NCBI GenBank assembly: GCA_003868215.1
Contig: QWDQ01000004.1
Span: 496,001-560,000 of the forward strand
Reading direction: 5' to 3'
Length of the DNA: 64,000 nt
From: Pseudophaeomoniella oleicola
Lineage: Eukaryota > Ascomycota > Eurotiomycetes > Phaeomoniellales > Phaeomoniellaceae
Positions 1 to 12,030 of the stretch are shown piece by piece. The first letter of the stretch is position 1; each line of letters opens with the position of its first letter. The position numbers were made by a program, and so were the translations under genes. A model generated the notes under the pieces. The model ran no database searches, was not told the origin of the DNA, and worked only from the letters and a program-made list of their open reading frames with translations.

Positions 1-430
1 ATTTGTTAGATTGCTTAAAGTCGCGGGAAGAATCAAGTACGAGCTTTTTGGCATACAGACGCATGGATGTTAGTCAAGCAGAGATGCAACAACATTGACT
101 TTTTGAATCAAAAACCGCAAATATCAACACAAGGCGATAGGAGTGAAGTGTAGAGGCAATGCAGTTATTGATCGGAGATTGATTGATATTTCCCGATTGC
201 GGTGAAGCTTGTGAAACATATAACAAAGTGCCTTAGAGCACGAGGGTTTTCCCTGATAGACAATGCCATACAAAGATCCTGATTTTGGTACCCTTGATGT
301 CCAATCATATCGCCTGTTGAATGGCAACCTCATCTCTAGAATGCTGACCTACTGGTATCTCAATTGTTGAATCCCATGTCCTTTTCCAAACTCCATGAAC
401 GCCAGTTGTTCCAGACCTCCCTAGGTGTAC
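1..430. other. Left-edge spacer, 3' of FOL2
   Basis: No convincing coding region is seen. Short open frames here have no recognisable domain and do not join to other exons. The stretch most likely holds the 3' untranslated region and terminator of the minus-strand GTP cyclohydrolase gene that ends at 431. Confidence 0.5.
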
Positions 431-1449
431 CTACCTCCTGTTCAACAGGCTCAAAAATTCTTCTCTGGTCTTTGCACTGGATCTCATGCAACCGAGCATG
501 CAACTTGTTGTGGTCGTGGAAGATGTCTTTTGAACTCCGCGCATGACCATGCAGAGATGACTCGATTCCATGACTACTGCAACACCCTGAGGCTTCAGAA
601 CCTCCGCTATTGCGAGTGCCACTTGCTTTGTGAGTCGTTCTTGGACTTGAAGGCGTCGGGAGAACATTTCTGCCAGCCGCGCAAGTTTCGAGAGCCCAAG
701 GACTCGGCGATCAGGAATATAACCGATATGCATCTGTTCTGGGTCAGCTAGAACTAGAAATCCATGGTATCAAGCGACATACTTTGCCCATGAAGGGGAC
801 CATGTGGTGCTCGCATAGAGAAAAGACTTCGATGTCTTTGACTATGACAAGCTCGTCATGGTCCTCATGGAAGACGGCTCCATTAACAAGATCCCGTACA
901 TTCTCTTCATAGCCCTTGGTGAAATACATCAGTGCCTTTGCATATCGCATTGGTGTTTCTCTCAGTCCCTCTCTATCTGGATCTTCGCCGATACATTCGA
1001 AAATGGTCTGGACAGCGCCCGCCAACTTCTCCAGCCGTGCTTGAGCTTGTTCGGGGGTCGACTCGAGACGTTCCCTTGTTCCAATGCCTGCTGCGGTCAG
1101 CGGGTGGGAAGATGCAAACATACTCGTATAACTCACATGGCCAACTGAGGCCGTCAAAATCGATTGGTGGATTTGCAGTGTAAGGGCTCTGTGGCCTACT
1201 CGTCGTCGAAGGGGGGGTGATTGGACCATCTTTATGTTCTCCTAACGAGTGCACATCATGTTCACTCTCGCCCTCTGGCAAAATGGCCTTCCTACCATAT
1301 GTCGACTGGATCGACGAAGTCAAGTTGTCTCTCTCGCGCTTCTTGGTCGACGTCTTCGGGGATTCTCCGTTCACGAGATACGAGGGAAGGGCAGACATAG
1401 GTTTGGGCGCCAGTGGAGGAGAGGACTGGTTCCTCGATGGATCTGACAT
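431..1449 (-). CDS. FOL2: GTP cyclohydrolase I
   Basis: Catalyses the opening of GTP to dihydroneopterin triphosphate, the first step of folate and tetrahydrobiopterin synthesis, in the cytosol as a homodecamer. Three exons are read: 1449-1137, 1090-783 and 733-431, giving 307 aa. Introns are 1091-1136 (GTGAGT donor, GCTGAC branch site, CGCAG acceptor) and 734-782 (GTATGT donor, ACAG acceptor). The second intron was fixed by joining FMGK to MHIGYIP, which restores the family motif. The catalytic core is complete: LCEHHMVPF carries the zinc-binding Cys and His, followed by [17 protein letters not shown] and [12 protein letters not shown], with a later zinc-site segment [10 protein letters not shown]. 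The first ~105 residues are a Ser/Pro-rich, poorly conserved extension usual in fungi. It lies on the same strand as, and downstream of, the Zn2Cys6 gene at 2020. Identification is secure; the exact start is less so. Confidence 0.95.
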
Positions 1450-2019
1450 ATCTGACGGATGTTGTAGGTAGTCAGGGTATCAAGGGCCACCAGTTTTCAC
1501 TTCATCTATGCCATCATCAACGATGTACAGTTGCCGTTACAGAAAGTGAGTCGATTCCAACACGCCGCACTTTTTGTTCGGCAGAATCTTGCTGTTGTTT
1601 GCGCTCGTCATAAGGCGGTGAGCAAAACACTTGGCTAGACCACCTTACAGAATCATATCTGACCGACTCCTATGATCAATGTAAATCATCTCAACCTTCT
1701 ACCAAAGCAGCGCAGATCGATAAAGTTGATTTACAATGCATGTCGTGTCACATCCCGGCTACCAGTCCATTGATCATGGGACAGGTAATCCAGTACAGTG
1801 GAACTGTTTATGACGTTGCTTACGGTGCTGTATCTACTTGACATGAGGTAGTGTTATGATCATGGTATTCATTCACGTTTCGTGTTCTCTTGTGTCTCAT
1901 ATCTAACGCACGTATCCTATTGAGATTATCTTCATCTCCATGATTCCCCCAGATAGTCAACCCAGCTTCCCTAACAAACAGTCGCCGGTAGATTCACCGC
2001 TGTTACCCATAGCTATGCT
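1450..2019. promoter_or_regulatory. Spacer: FOL2 promoter and 3' end of regulator
   Basis: A 570-bp gap between two minus-strand genes. It must hold the FOL2 promoter and the 3' end of the upstream Zn2Cys6 gene. No clear TATA box, long repeat or further gene was found. Confidence 0.5.
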
Positions 2020-3840
2020 TTAGCCGGGTAATTCCTGGGCTTGAGGTGGCGAAGGTGGCGGATGTGGCATCCTGACATAGCCTGGTTGGAACCCCTCTGA
2101 TGCATCACCACTGTTCTGGTCATTAGCCATGCCAAAGTTTTGGCCGATCCGCTGAAGTTGCCTTTTCACCCACGTCCTTTCGAGTTCCCCTGGAAACGCC
2201 ATTAGAGAGATGCGAAGACCGAATGTGATAAAGAACGGGCCGTGGAACAATGATAATGCCATACAGTCGACCGACCTGCAAATCATGACCGCGTTATGTA
2301 TATTTTCTGCACGCAACAATGATAGGTCTGGGACATAGGTACTATCCTCCGGTTGCCCACTGCTGTAGTTGCACAAGTCTGGAGTTGGTTCGATCTCGAG
2401 AGGCGGGGGTGGCTTAAACAATGCCACCGACCGTTCCTGATTCGATCTCGGATGGTCCCCCCAGGCCTGAACGTCGCCTCTGGAGGTCAGCGCAGTGGCC
2501 ATGGTTTCAGACCTGATCAACTCAATCAAAGTGACGTTCAACATCGTAAGGCAGATGTAGTAGGTACAGTGGAGCGATGCAACGGATACGCTGGGATATT
2601 TAAGCTGATTCGGAAAAAGAACCTCCTTCGGATCCTGAGCCGCCACTGTGGTGGCTTCTTGACCGTCTCGCTTCAAGAGCATGGCCATACGAGCATACAG
2701 CTCTCGTAAACGCGAGCGATGCTGGGCAATGTGACGTCTGAGTTCTGCTCGCTTGGATCCCAGACCCGGATCCTTTGCTTGATCGGCCACGGACGGAAAG
2801 TCTCTTGCTGCTTTCACTGCCCTTGGAAGTCTCGCTAGCTGTTCAACGAACGCCTCTACAGCGTGGTGGAAATCTGTGCCATCAGAGTAATCTCGCCAGA
2901 TCTTACGCGAGACATTGACCCAAGCCGGTTCATCCAGGAAGCAGGTAGCTCCAGCTTCAAAGGCTTGAACGATTAAAGCGGATCGATATGCCATGAACAT
3001 GACACGGTCAAACTCGGTAGCGGCTGCAAGTGCCGGTCCCCGAGCGCGTATTAAGGCTCCCGCTCCACCAGCATGCCGCACCCAGGCATTAGCATCTGTA
3101 GAGTGGAACATTTCGTAGTAAGAGAGCAGCATAGTTGCTGACAATGTGGACGAGGACAATGCTTCGGTTTCTGGCGAGGTCTTAAATACTACAGCCAGTT
3201 GGCTCAGAGCCAACCCATAGAGCTGGCGCGAGCTCTCGACCAAGCTTTTGGAGTGCTGCATCCGGCCAGCATGTGATACTGTCAAGGCCCTCAAGGCGTA
3301 TGTTAGCGGACTCGGCAGCCGTTCACTGGGTTGCTCAGCCATGAACTCTAGCCAATTCACCGTTTGACGGTAGCCGCCAGCCAAACGTTTTCCCCGAGGG
3401 GACATGGCGCCAATAAACATGCCAAGTAATTGAGCTTGGGATAATTCCGGCGAGGCTAAAGTAGCGATGGTAAGGTCGTCAGCCTTCGCAGCGTGAAAAC
3501 GAAGCAACTGATGATCAGTCGCTTGAATTACAGAGCCAGGGGTATTGATCCCTGAAGAGACTGTGCTTGATGCCGTGGAAGGTCCGCGTGTCGAGGTGGA
3601 CGTTGGAGACCATGTTGCTGTCGATGAGCGACGGAAATCTCTTGAGTCATCCATCCGTTGCTTGTGAGCAAAGTGCTGACGTAGCTTTTCTCCCTCGTCC
3701 CTAAAATTGACCGCAGGTCCATAGCCCGGACAGTCAAGACCCCGTTTCTGACATCTCTGACAGGTCGGACGTGTCTGATCGCATTTGATGCGACGCTGCA
3801 CACAAACCCGACAACCTTTACTTCGCGGTACACCAACCAT
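2020..3840 (-). CDS. Zn(II)2Cys6 transcription factor
   Basis: A fungal nuclear regulator of 606 aa. The N-terminus holds a complete Zn2Cys6 binuclear cluster, with Cys10, 13, 20, 27, 30 and 37 in the order C-x2-C-x6-C-x6-C-x2-C-x6-C. This is followed by a Ser/Thr-rich linker (about residues 70-110) and a long helical region of the type called fungal-specific TF domain 2 (fungal_trans_2-like), which includes the acidic/Pro-rich stretch near residue 500 and a Pro-rich tail. The frame stays open upstream to an ATG at 3942, but the start at 3840 (MVGVPRSKGC) puts the zinc cluster at the usual distance from the N-terminus, and I prefer it. No intron is needed. Targets cannot be read from the sequence. 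The neighbours are FOL2 downstream and a gene-poor spacer upstream, so no pathway is implied. Confidence 0.88.
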   Translation of the reverse strand: MVGVPRSKGCRVCVQRRIKCDQTRPTCQRCQKRGLDCPGYGPAVNFRDEGEKLRQHFAHKQRMDDSRDFRRSSTATWSPTSTSTRGPSTASSTVSSGINTPGSVIQATDHQLLRFHAAKADDLTIATLASPELSQAQLLGMFIGAMSPRGKRLAGGYRQTVNWLEFMAEQPSERLPSPLTYALRALTVSHAGRMQHSKSLVESSRQLYGLALSQLAVVFKTSPETEALSSSTLSATMLLSYYEMFHSTDANAWVRHAGGAGALIRARGPALAAATEFDRVMFMAYRSALIVQAFEAGATCFLDEPAWVNVSRKIWRDYSDGTDFHHAVEAFVEQLARLPRAVKAARDFPSVADQAKDPGLGSKRAELRRHIAQHRSRLRELYARMAMLLKRDGQEATTVAAQDPKEVLFPNQLKYPSVSVASLHCTYYICLTMLNVTLIELIRSETMATALTSRGDVQAWGDHPRSNQERSVALFKPPPPLEIEPTPDLCNYSSGQPEDSTYVPDLSLLRAENIHNAVMICRSVDCMALSLFHGPFFITFGLRISLMAFPGELERTWVKRQLQRIGQNFGMANDQNSGDASEGFQPGYVRMPHPPPSPPQAQELPG

Positions 3841-6800
3841 CAAGAAGTAATCAGGCAATGATTCACTCAGCGAAAGAGATCTGAAGTTAAGCAGCCTACC
3901 GGATAAGCGCAGACATACGGTTGGAGCAGATCGATTGATCAAAGTTGTGTACCTCGAGATCTAAGCTGCAGAGGACTGATTCTCTGTGAGTGATACACCC
4001 AAATTCGCACGTTCGTAGGACAAGATGGGCGTTTATCGTAGTCATCAAAAGCCCACGACAATGAAATGAAGGGCCCTTATCAGGAGGATCGCCTCATCAA
4101 AACCATCATTTCTTATCGGTAGTGTACGCTGGCGATGGATAAGTTAGCAGTCGCAGCATTAGATCAACGGGGATCAATTGGCAGGACGAGTTGTCTCGAA
4201 CTTCTCAGTCCCACATTTGGGGGCCATGATATATGAGGTATGAGGTATTTACACAGGAGGTAGAGAAAGAAAGATGAGATCCAAGACCAAGAGATAAGAC
4301 TTCATTGCACATGTCCTCTCGAGAGCTCCGGACACTCCCAGTTGACGGCAGTTCGCTAATCACTGTATTTGAGGTGCAGGACCTTGATCTTGATCTGTTC
4401 TCAAGAGCATTCAAGAATCATTTGTACTTCTTCAATGCCTGTCTAAATTGTCAAGCACAGTATTACTTTTACTACGTACAATTTGTAGGCATACAAGACG
4501 TCTGTCCACTAATTATATCACCGGCATCATGTCATTGTTCCATTGCTGTCTGAATAGCACGTTATCCGATCCTTGACCCCTGACTCGCTTTCTCGCTATG
4601 CCTGCACTGGCATCCGGATGAACTCTCATGACATTACTCCGCTCGATATCAGGTTTCTCCCCGTTCCTATTACATGTACTGAACCAGGCATTGGTCCATG
4701 AACAGGCCTAATATCCTTTCAGTGAGATACTATTGTCTGTCCACACTGCTATGAAGAACGCTGGGAACCTTGGTCTGCAAGCACATTTGCATTTGGTCTC
4801 AAAGAACTGATAGACACCTCACTTTTGGCCCAATGAATACATCGCACGTTCTCTGGAGCATCCAGCACTGTCTAAGTTGTAAATTTGCCGACAGTCGTGC
4901 TTGATCGCAGTAGCCATATCAGGAGATAATTTGAACGGCCTCCCCTGTGGATCTCCCGTGGTGTACACATCCCCCTATTTGTGCCATTGCGACGGTGTAC
5001 TGATACACGATTCGGGTGCAGACCTAGAAGAAGAATGCTCTTACAAGATGAACAACAGTGGGCACAAGATGGCAACATCACAGCGGATCAGTATTGGACG
5101 AGCTTGACTTGTCCAAGCAGTATAAGAGACGAGAACATACAGCTATTGACGAGGCGAGGCCACTAACTATCGGTAGCAATGGAAAAGCATGCGAGGCAGG
5201 CGTCAGAAAGGCACATCTAATGATCAGGGTTTCTCGATTTCCCAGATTTCTCGGACCTGGGTGTGTGTCTCTCTCTCAGCGTACAGTTGGATGTCCGCTC
5301 TCATTACTGTTTCCGTCTATGATGGCGCACTTGAGATTGGTATCACGCCGATGATGGACAGAACATGCGACTTGATCCGATATTGATCTACTCCAGTCAC
5401 CACATGAAGATCAGTCCCGGGAGCCAGACCCTCCTGTTGCCCCTAAGCAAGTTCCCAGCAAAGCGGGTAATACCCAATATGGAATATGGATCAGCTATGT
5501 CTGAGCCATGGGAAAGCAAGAGGCGTAACTGAGGATAAGAAGCGTCGAAGAGAAGAGAGATCAACGTAACTTGTGGCACCCGAGCAAACTTGGTACCATC
5601 GCGCCATTACTACGAGTTGATTCAATTTGACCAATCTCTTCGGAAAGAGCTGCAGGCTATATATCATCATATCCGGGCAATGCACCGTATATGCGCCGTA
5701 TATACACCTGCCTGAAGGGGCTACAACTCCAGATTGGATGTGTTATTATCTTGCATGTACTAAGAAATACAATGCTTCATGGGTTCCTCTATCACGCCGA
5801 GCTAATCTTCTACAACGTACATCATTGCTTGTTGTTCATTTTCAACGGCCTCGACGGCTAAGTTACAGGCGATAATTAACGACAGTGCATTGTCCAACCA
5901 CGGTCACTAATTTGAACCCAGTAATCGATACGACCGTTGAGAAACGGCTAAAGTGTACCTTGCATTAGGCTCGCAGTGGCTGCGTTTGCAAGGATATACA
6001 AGCGTTCCTGAAAATATCTGATTCCGTGCAAGTTCATCCATCTACCGCGGATGTTATTATAATGGTATTTTCATATTTGTTTGCAGTATATCTATCATAA
6101 TGAAGGTCACTTTGTCTCTCTTATATCATTAGTTCATCACCATTATACATGTCAATCTCGAATATCGTCAGGAGCCAAAACTTTTGGTGTATTGCTCCCA
6201 ATCTGTCAACAGGCATGAGGCACAGACTCACAGGCCATCGGTTCTACTACCTGAGGACAATGGGATGGCACGAGTGGGTTTCTACGATTTCGCTTACTTC
6301 TTTTGCATGTGATAAGACGTTCCAGTCCACGTCCTCGGGTCTCTCACTAACGTTAGAAGCGCCTTGATCCGCATTTGAGCAGCCCGTGAGTTCGCCTACA
6401 GCATCTGGAACGAGGGCAGTCACCGTACAGGCGAGCACGTACAGTAAAGGGTGTCACCAAAAAGCCTTTCGGGGTTGCATTCTGTCCACTTAAGCGAAAG
6501 CTTACATCCTTGACGCTTTCCTGGTGGTGGCCGCAATACCCCTGAAAATCGTGCCTTACTACCGTCGAGTATGCTGACAGGGGGGTTGCTCTGTCCGGGA
6601 GCCACTCAGTCCACTTCACCTGTAATTGTGCTTCCTCCGTTTGGCGCATTACCCGGTTGATCAAACCATCCCTCCACACAAGGGAAGGTAAACGAGCAAA
6701 ATGGCGAGGATGGTAACTTACTGCATAATACAAATTCATATATAGGAGCTTCGGGAAAACACGAGGAGAGAGAGAGCACCTCGCACGAGCAGTGTTGCCT

Positions 6801-7656
6801 CAATGGAGCGAGGGAGTTCCACGAAATCAACATGGGCCATGAAAATCCCTTCCGTGCAATTGATCTGAATAGCACGCGCAAGTCTGTTTATTACCGTCCT
6901 TGGTGGATGCCAACAAGCATTTTAAACCGTCTCGGAATCATTTCCAGAGAACAAGCTCCATCCAACAACTTGGTAATAGTGCTTTCTACTACTTACGTAG
7001 TAGTATAACCCGGATGGTGATGCTACAGTACCACAAAAACCTCGCTAAATTGCGGCCTCCAGATTGCACTTGATGGACTTAATACCGTCGAACCTTTCCA
7101 GATACGTTGCTGTCTCCTCTATCCATTCATCCGTGCCATGCCCACTACGGAGGAGCGCAACATGGTGCGCACCTTCCTTCCTTCCCCGAGCCATAGCGTA
7201 TGGTAGTTGGAAATGGGATCCATTCTGCTGCCACTTCTAATCTAGACGGTGTCGAGTCGAAGATTCCATTCCGTCCCAGAGGGAAAAAAAAACCCATGGA
7301 TGGTGTCGCATAGTTCTTTTGAAATAGTGTATTGCTCGCCATATCGCTTCTGACCAGTCGCCTTTTTCTTACTTCTGTACAACCTCTGATCTCAAAAAGA
7401 TGTGAGCCCACAGAACAGATCGTCTTTGTGTCACCGTTGTACAATCGCTACAACCGCTACATTCGTTACATTCGCTACATATCCTCGGTCCTATCCCAAG
7501 CTCCTCTCTTACTCGCAAAACGCCGAAGACGGCGTTCTTTAGGGTTTGAAAGCTGCTGAAATTCCCTTCGTATCTGTTGGTGGGACGAGCCCCAGCACCC
7601 AAGACCCCTCCGATTACCTATTTGCAACACCCAATCGATAAGGGAGCGAAATCATC
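3841..7656. other. Gene-poor 3.8 kb spacer
   Basis: Only short open frames occur, none with a recognisable domain or splice partners. The stretch holds promoter sequence for the regulator ending upstream at 3840 and for URC4 at 7657. A near-palindrome of the TACTACGTAGTA type lies at about 6987-7006 and a C/T-rich, CTACA-repeat tract at about 7440-7480. I see no terminal inverted repeats or transposase remains. Confidence 0.5.
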
Positions 7657-9328
7657 ATGGGCCTCTTTAAACGCAAGGAAACCTCCAAACCTCCGTCGGT
7701 TCACGAAGAGAAGAGTGACCGCGCATCCACGGCTTCTGCACATTCGGCGCATTTATCCCTGAAGTCACCTCGTTCGACGACCACTGTCAACGGTTTCGCA
7801 AACATGTCTCTGCCAGAGAATCCTCTTCCTCCAGCGCCAGATCCAGCCTTGGATCCTGCCGGTTATCTCCGTAGCATTTATGCAGTGAGGGAGCGCTCCA
7901 GATTAGTGTTGCAGAGAGCAAAGAGCAACCAGTTAAATCACTTTGATGTCGACATGAGCAAGTTCCAAGATACTGCTGCCTATGTTGTGTCAATTATCAA
8001 GGTACGAATCGGACACCTATAGCTTTTCAGTGCAGATTGACTAACCGACGCGTCTTAGAGGGACTTCTCAGATGACTACAGCGAAATCCCACCACACGGT
8101 CGTTGGCAGCATTTTGATGTTGGTGGTCGACCACGGGTCAATCAACTGCTTCAGTCATGGCCAAGTGCTGTCGATCAACAAGAGCGTACGCGCCGTCTTC
8201 TAGATCTATTCCTTGTATCCGTCCTTCTCGATGCCGGCGCTGGCATCAAATGGTCCTACAAGTCGAAGGAGTCCGGTAAAATATACAATCGCAGCGAAGG
8301 CCTTGCTGTTGCAAGTTTGGAGATGTTCAAGACCGGTCTTTTTAGCAGCGACCCCCACCAACCACATCAGGTAGATGCTGCCGGGTTAAAAAGTCTCACG
8401 GTGGGGGCCCTTGCAAAAGGCCTGCAGGTGTCAGATCAGAACCCAATGGATGGCCTGGAGGGTCGTGCCGGCCTTCTGATCCGGCTTTCCAAAGCTTTAC
8501 GCATGAATACCGAATATTTCGGGCCGAAAGGACGACCGGGAAACATGCTAGGTAGGGGGTTTGAGACGTTGGACTATAGAAGTCGTCGCTAACTCTTTAA
8601 AGATTTCCTGATCTCTCACCCGACGACGCAAGCATCCTCCGTGCCAATTGTAGCCCTTCCAACTCTTTGGACATTGTTAATGGATGGTCTCGCAGCAGTG
8701 TGGCCCTCAAGTAGAACCCTAATCGACGGCGTATCGTTAGGCGATGCGTGGCCATGCTCAGATATGCCAACTTCTCCGCCCGCACGGTTGTGGGAGACCA
8801 TCGTACCGTTCCACAAGTTGACGCAGTGGCTTTGCTATTCGCTCATGGTTCCGATGACTAAACTTTTAAAGATTCGCTTCGCTGGAGCCGAGCTGATGAC
8901 GGGTCTTCCAGAATACAGAAATGGTGGCCTTCTCATCGATACTGGATTGATTTCGTTGAAGCAGCCAGATATGCAAAGGGGACTACGGGCGTTCAAGGAA
9001 AACGCTCGGCATAAGGGTCAACCGAACATGGAGGTTGTCCCTCTTTTCGAGCCCTCTGACGACGTCATCGTGGAATGGAGAGCTGTTACGGTGGGCTTCC
9101 TGGATGAGCTGCTCGAGGAGGTCAACAACGGTCTCAATTTGGCTGGCAACAACAGACTATCGCTGCCTCAGATGTTAGAAGCCGGTACTTGGAAGGTTCG
9201 TCCTACACAACTCTTTACGTCTGAATACCACTGACCACTCCTAGGGTGGGCGAGAGATCGCAGCTGTATCCAGGCCGAATACTAAAGAACCACCGATTAT
9301 GATCATTTCTGATGGAACCGTTTTCTAA
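7657..9328 (+). CDS. URC4: URC4, DUF1688 uracil catabolism protein
   Basis: Member of the DUF1688 family (URC4), needed for the URC route that lets several fungi use uracil as nitrogen source; its exact reaction is not settled in what I know. Four exons are read: 7657-8001, 8059-8551, 8603-9195 and 9245-9328, giving 504 aa. Introns are 8002-8058 (GTACGA/TTAG), 8552-8602 (GTAGGG/AAAG) and 9196-9244 (GTTCGT/CTAG); all keep frame. Family-typical blocks include PAGYLRSIYAVRERS, GRWQHFDVGG, SVLLDAGAG.KW, GL..GLEGRAGLL, a GLPEYRNGGLLIDTG block and the C-terminal GTWKGGREIAA and SDGTVF. Length matches the family. The start ATG has the context ATCATCATGG. The FOL2 protein earlier in the window is GTP cyclohydrolase I, not the GTP-cyclohydrolase-II-like URC1, so this is not a URC cluster. 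The neighbour downstream on the same strand is a Rag GTPase. Confidence 0.93.
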
Positions 9329-9975
9329 AGGGTCAGGAAAAGCATCTGATGGGATTTGTAATGATTCTCTTACTCCATGAAAGCAGACATGAGTCACGAC
9401 GGAGCCTTTTTCCCTTGTTGTTGTCTAACGCTGCGAGCTGAAAGGCCTATGTCCTCATTCACGGTTCCTGTCATTCTTCACATTTGACTGAAGCTGCTCT
9501 CGTTAGCCGCATCATATTCTTATATACCTTTTCCATCGCGTTATGATAGGTTCATGGCATGATAGGCAATATTACTCGCGACTTGAAGCCAAAAGGCCAA
9601 TCATTAAGTGAATACAGTGGAGTACAAGCTGAGTGAAAGGCACATCATTCAGCTGCTCACAGTCCCTTTAAGAAAAACATTGAAGGCAGCGACATCAATG
9701 TAAACACGCGCGTACGCACGGACCACCACCAGTCGCGTAGTAGACGTAGTCTTTTCACGTTTGTTACACAGATATCAGAGTTGGTAATGGTTTATATCCT
9801 TTCATGTCAAGTTGTAAAAGGCGTATATCGACAGGTATCTTGAGATGATTGATCATTGCTTGCTGGATTACTGACTGTGACCTTACCTAAGCTTTCCGTA
9901 CTGGCGTTTGGAGATCAGCGGGCCGCTCTCAGCCGCCGTTGCCCGAAGAAGGCGAACCAACGGCGGAAAAGCAAA
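9329..9975. promoter_or_regulatory. URC4-GTR1 spacer
   Basis: A 647-bp gap between two plus-strand genes holding the URC4 3' end and the Gtr1-type promoter. Nothing else is recognisable. The frame of the downstream gene is open back to 9856, but that segment does not look coding. Confidence 0.5.
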
Positions 9976-11355
9976 ATGGCCGACTCGCCGCAGTTTCCTG
10001 GAACCGAAGCTCCTCCTCCCAATCAGCGTCGAGTTCGATTATCAGACACTGTGCTTGTTCACAGGTATACCGTACCTACGCCGTACTCTTCGAATTCTTC
10101 GAACTCTTCTGTCGACCCTGCTACTATCCACGCTCCTGCAAATTCGGCCGAGACTGCATCTTCTAGTGCGCCGAGATCATCACCTCCGCAGGACGTAGTT
10201 GGAGCTTGTTCAACCGAGGAAGAAAGCCACGAGCAGCTTACCGAAAGCCAAGTCGAGAGAGAACCGCAAGACGATAGCCACACATCATACGGCAAAGCCG
10301 CTCACACACCTTATTTTCTGAGGGAGGAGAAGATGGACGCGCGAAAGAAGAAGAAGAAGGTCCTTTTGATGGGCAAGAGTGGCTCCGGAAAGTCTTCGAT
10401 GAGATCGATCATCTTCAGTAACTGGGTTGCAAAAGATGTTCGAAGGCTCGGAGCTACGATCGACGTTGACCATACACATGCGAAGTTTATGGGGAGTCTC
10501 ACACTGAATCTTTGGGACTGTGGAGGGTACGCTCTTACTGTGAGTGTGGAAACATGGTGACTAACGATTACTAGGCAAGATGCGTTCATGGAATCATACC
10601 TCACGAATCAGCGGAAGAACATATTCTCTGATGTCGCAGTAATGATCTACGTTTTCGATATCGAGTCTCGTGAATTCGATCGCGACCTCGAGGTCTACTC
10701 AAACATCATCCTTGCGCTCAAAGAGTTCAGCCCAGAAGCGTTTGTCTTCTGTCTCATCCACAAGATGGATCTTATTCAACCAGAGCATCAAGACCGTCTC
10801 GCTGAAGAGCGATCTACATGTATACGCGACCGCTCACATGGTCTCAAAATCGACACGTTCGCTTCCTCGATATGGAATCAATCGCTCTATCGTGCTTGGG
10901 CCAGCATTGTTCACAAACTCATCCCTAATCTCACGGCGATCGAGCATTTTCTCTCTGACTTCGCTGACCAAATCTCCGCGGAAGAGATCATTTTGTTCGA
11001 GCGGTCCACCTTCTTGACTGTGACTAGTGTTGTCACACCTCGTGGTCGTGATAACCCAGTTCACGATCGGCATGAACGCATCTCCAACATATTCAAGACT
11101 TTCAAACACAGCATTGCCAAGAACACCAAATCTACACCAGCATCTGCCGGATTCGTGCTTTGGAAGCTACAGACTCGACAATTCAACATCTTTCTCCAGA
11201 ACTTCACCGACAACACGTACATTTTTGTTGTGTTACCGCCAGGGGAGGCTGCGTTCAATTGTGCCGTCTACAACACTGCCTCCGCGAGGGATTTGTTGAG
11301 AAGGCATGTCGATCTAGCCGAGAAAGGCGTCGAAGCTGGTGGTGGGCTCAAGTAG
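9976..11355 (+). CDS. GTR1: Rag-family GTPase Gtr1
   Basis: Small GTPase of the Gtr1/RagA type. In yeast it pairs with Gtr2 at the vacuole, bound by the EGO complex, and signals amino-acid sufficiency to TORC1. Two exons, 9976-10526 and 10575-11355, give 443 aa; the intron 10527-10574 (GTACGC/CTAG) joins WDCGG to QDAFM, the G3 region of the family. The P-loop GKSGSGKSS is at residues 133-141. The switch-I block LGATIDVDH, the G4 motif HKMDL and the C-terminal roadblock-like dimerisation region all follow. The ~120 residues before the P-loop are Ser/Pro-rich and absent from yeast Gtr1 (310 aa). An in-frame ATG at 10333 would give 324 aa, the usual length, so the long form may be an extension specific to this lineage or an over-called start. 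The ATG at 9976 has a strong AAAATGGC context. Confidence 0.92.
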
Positions 11356-12030
11356 GGATGGCATATCATTCGTATTGCAGCCGTGAAGGGGATACTGTTC
11401 ACATCAAGGCTTGAGATGGGCCTCGTCAGGGGAGCGTACGGTGGCGGCATTCTGCCTTGCAGAATTATTTTATGCGAAACGGTTGGCAATTTGCTCTAAG
11501 CGTCTTTCTCGCTAGTCTTTTCTTTTTCGCGCCAAAACGAGAAAACAAGTTCTATGTTTTCGTCGGTGGAGGGAGGGAATATGTCGACGCTATGCATGGC
11601 TTGTCTTTTGCTTTGTTCTGCTTTTTCCTCCCCCCTTTTCGGCTTTCTTCTCTCCTCTGCTTCTTCGCGTAAAATGTATGTCATGTCAGATTAGATACCC
11701 CAAGGCGTGCAACGGCGTTTTTTCTTTTGTTTAGAGGGGTTTGGGGCGGGAGGGTAAAGTCAGGGACCGAACTCCTACATATCCCAGATATCTAGGCAGA
11801 TAAGATAGATAGGGTGGATGGATCGTTCTATTCAAAATGTAGAAAAGAATAACATAAGATTCATTGATTATTATACGTTCTGTTGTTGTAGTCTCTTTGG
11901 CAAGGGAAGAGGGGAGGAGAGAAGGGAAAGTTGAGTATGAGAGTTGAATTGGATCGGAGGAATGAAAATTTTTCTTTTTTGATATCTACAACAGCATCCA
12001 TCTTCCTTCCATCATCATCATCTGCTGAAT
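11356..12030. other. Convergent 3' spacer GTR1/SFH5
   Basis: The 3' ends of two converging genes meet here. The stretch is T- and C/T-rich with no gene-like frame. It should hold both polyadenylation regions. Confidence 0.55.

Noticed and set aside
3841-7656. Gene-poor stretch as a decayed transposon
   Set aside because: No terminal repeats, target-site duplications or transposase- or reverse-transcriptase-like frames were seen.
431-9328. FOL2 and URC4 as parts of a uracil (URC) cluster
   Set aside because: URC1 is a GTP cyclohydrolase II-like protein; the gene here has the HHMVPF and GLSKLARL blocks of GTP cyclohydrolase I.
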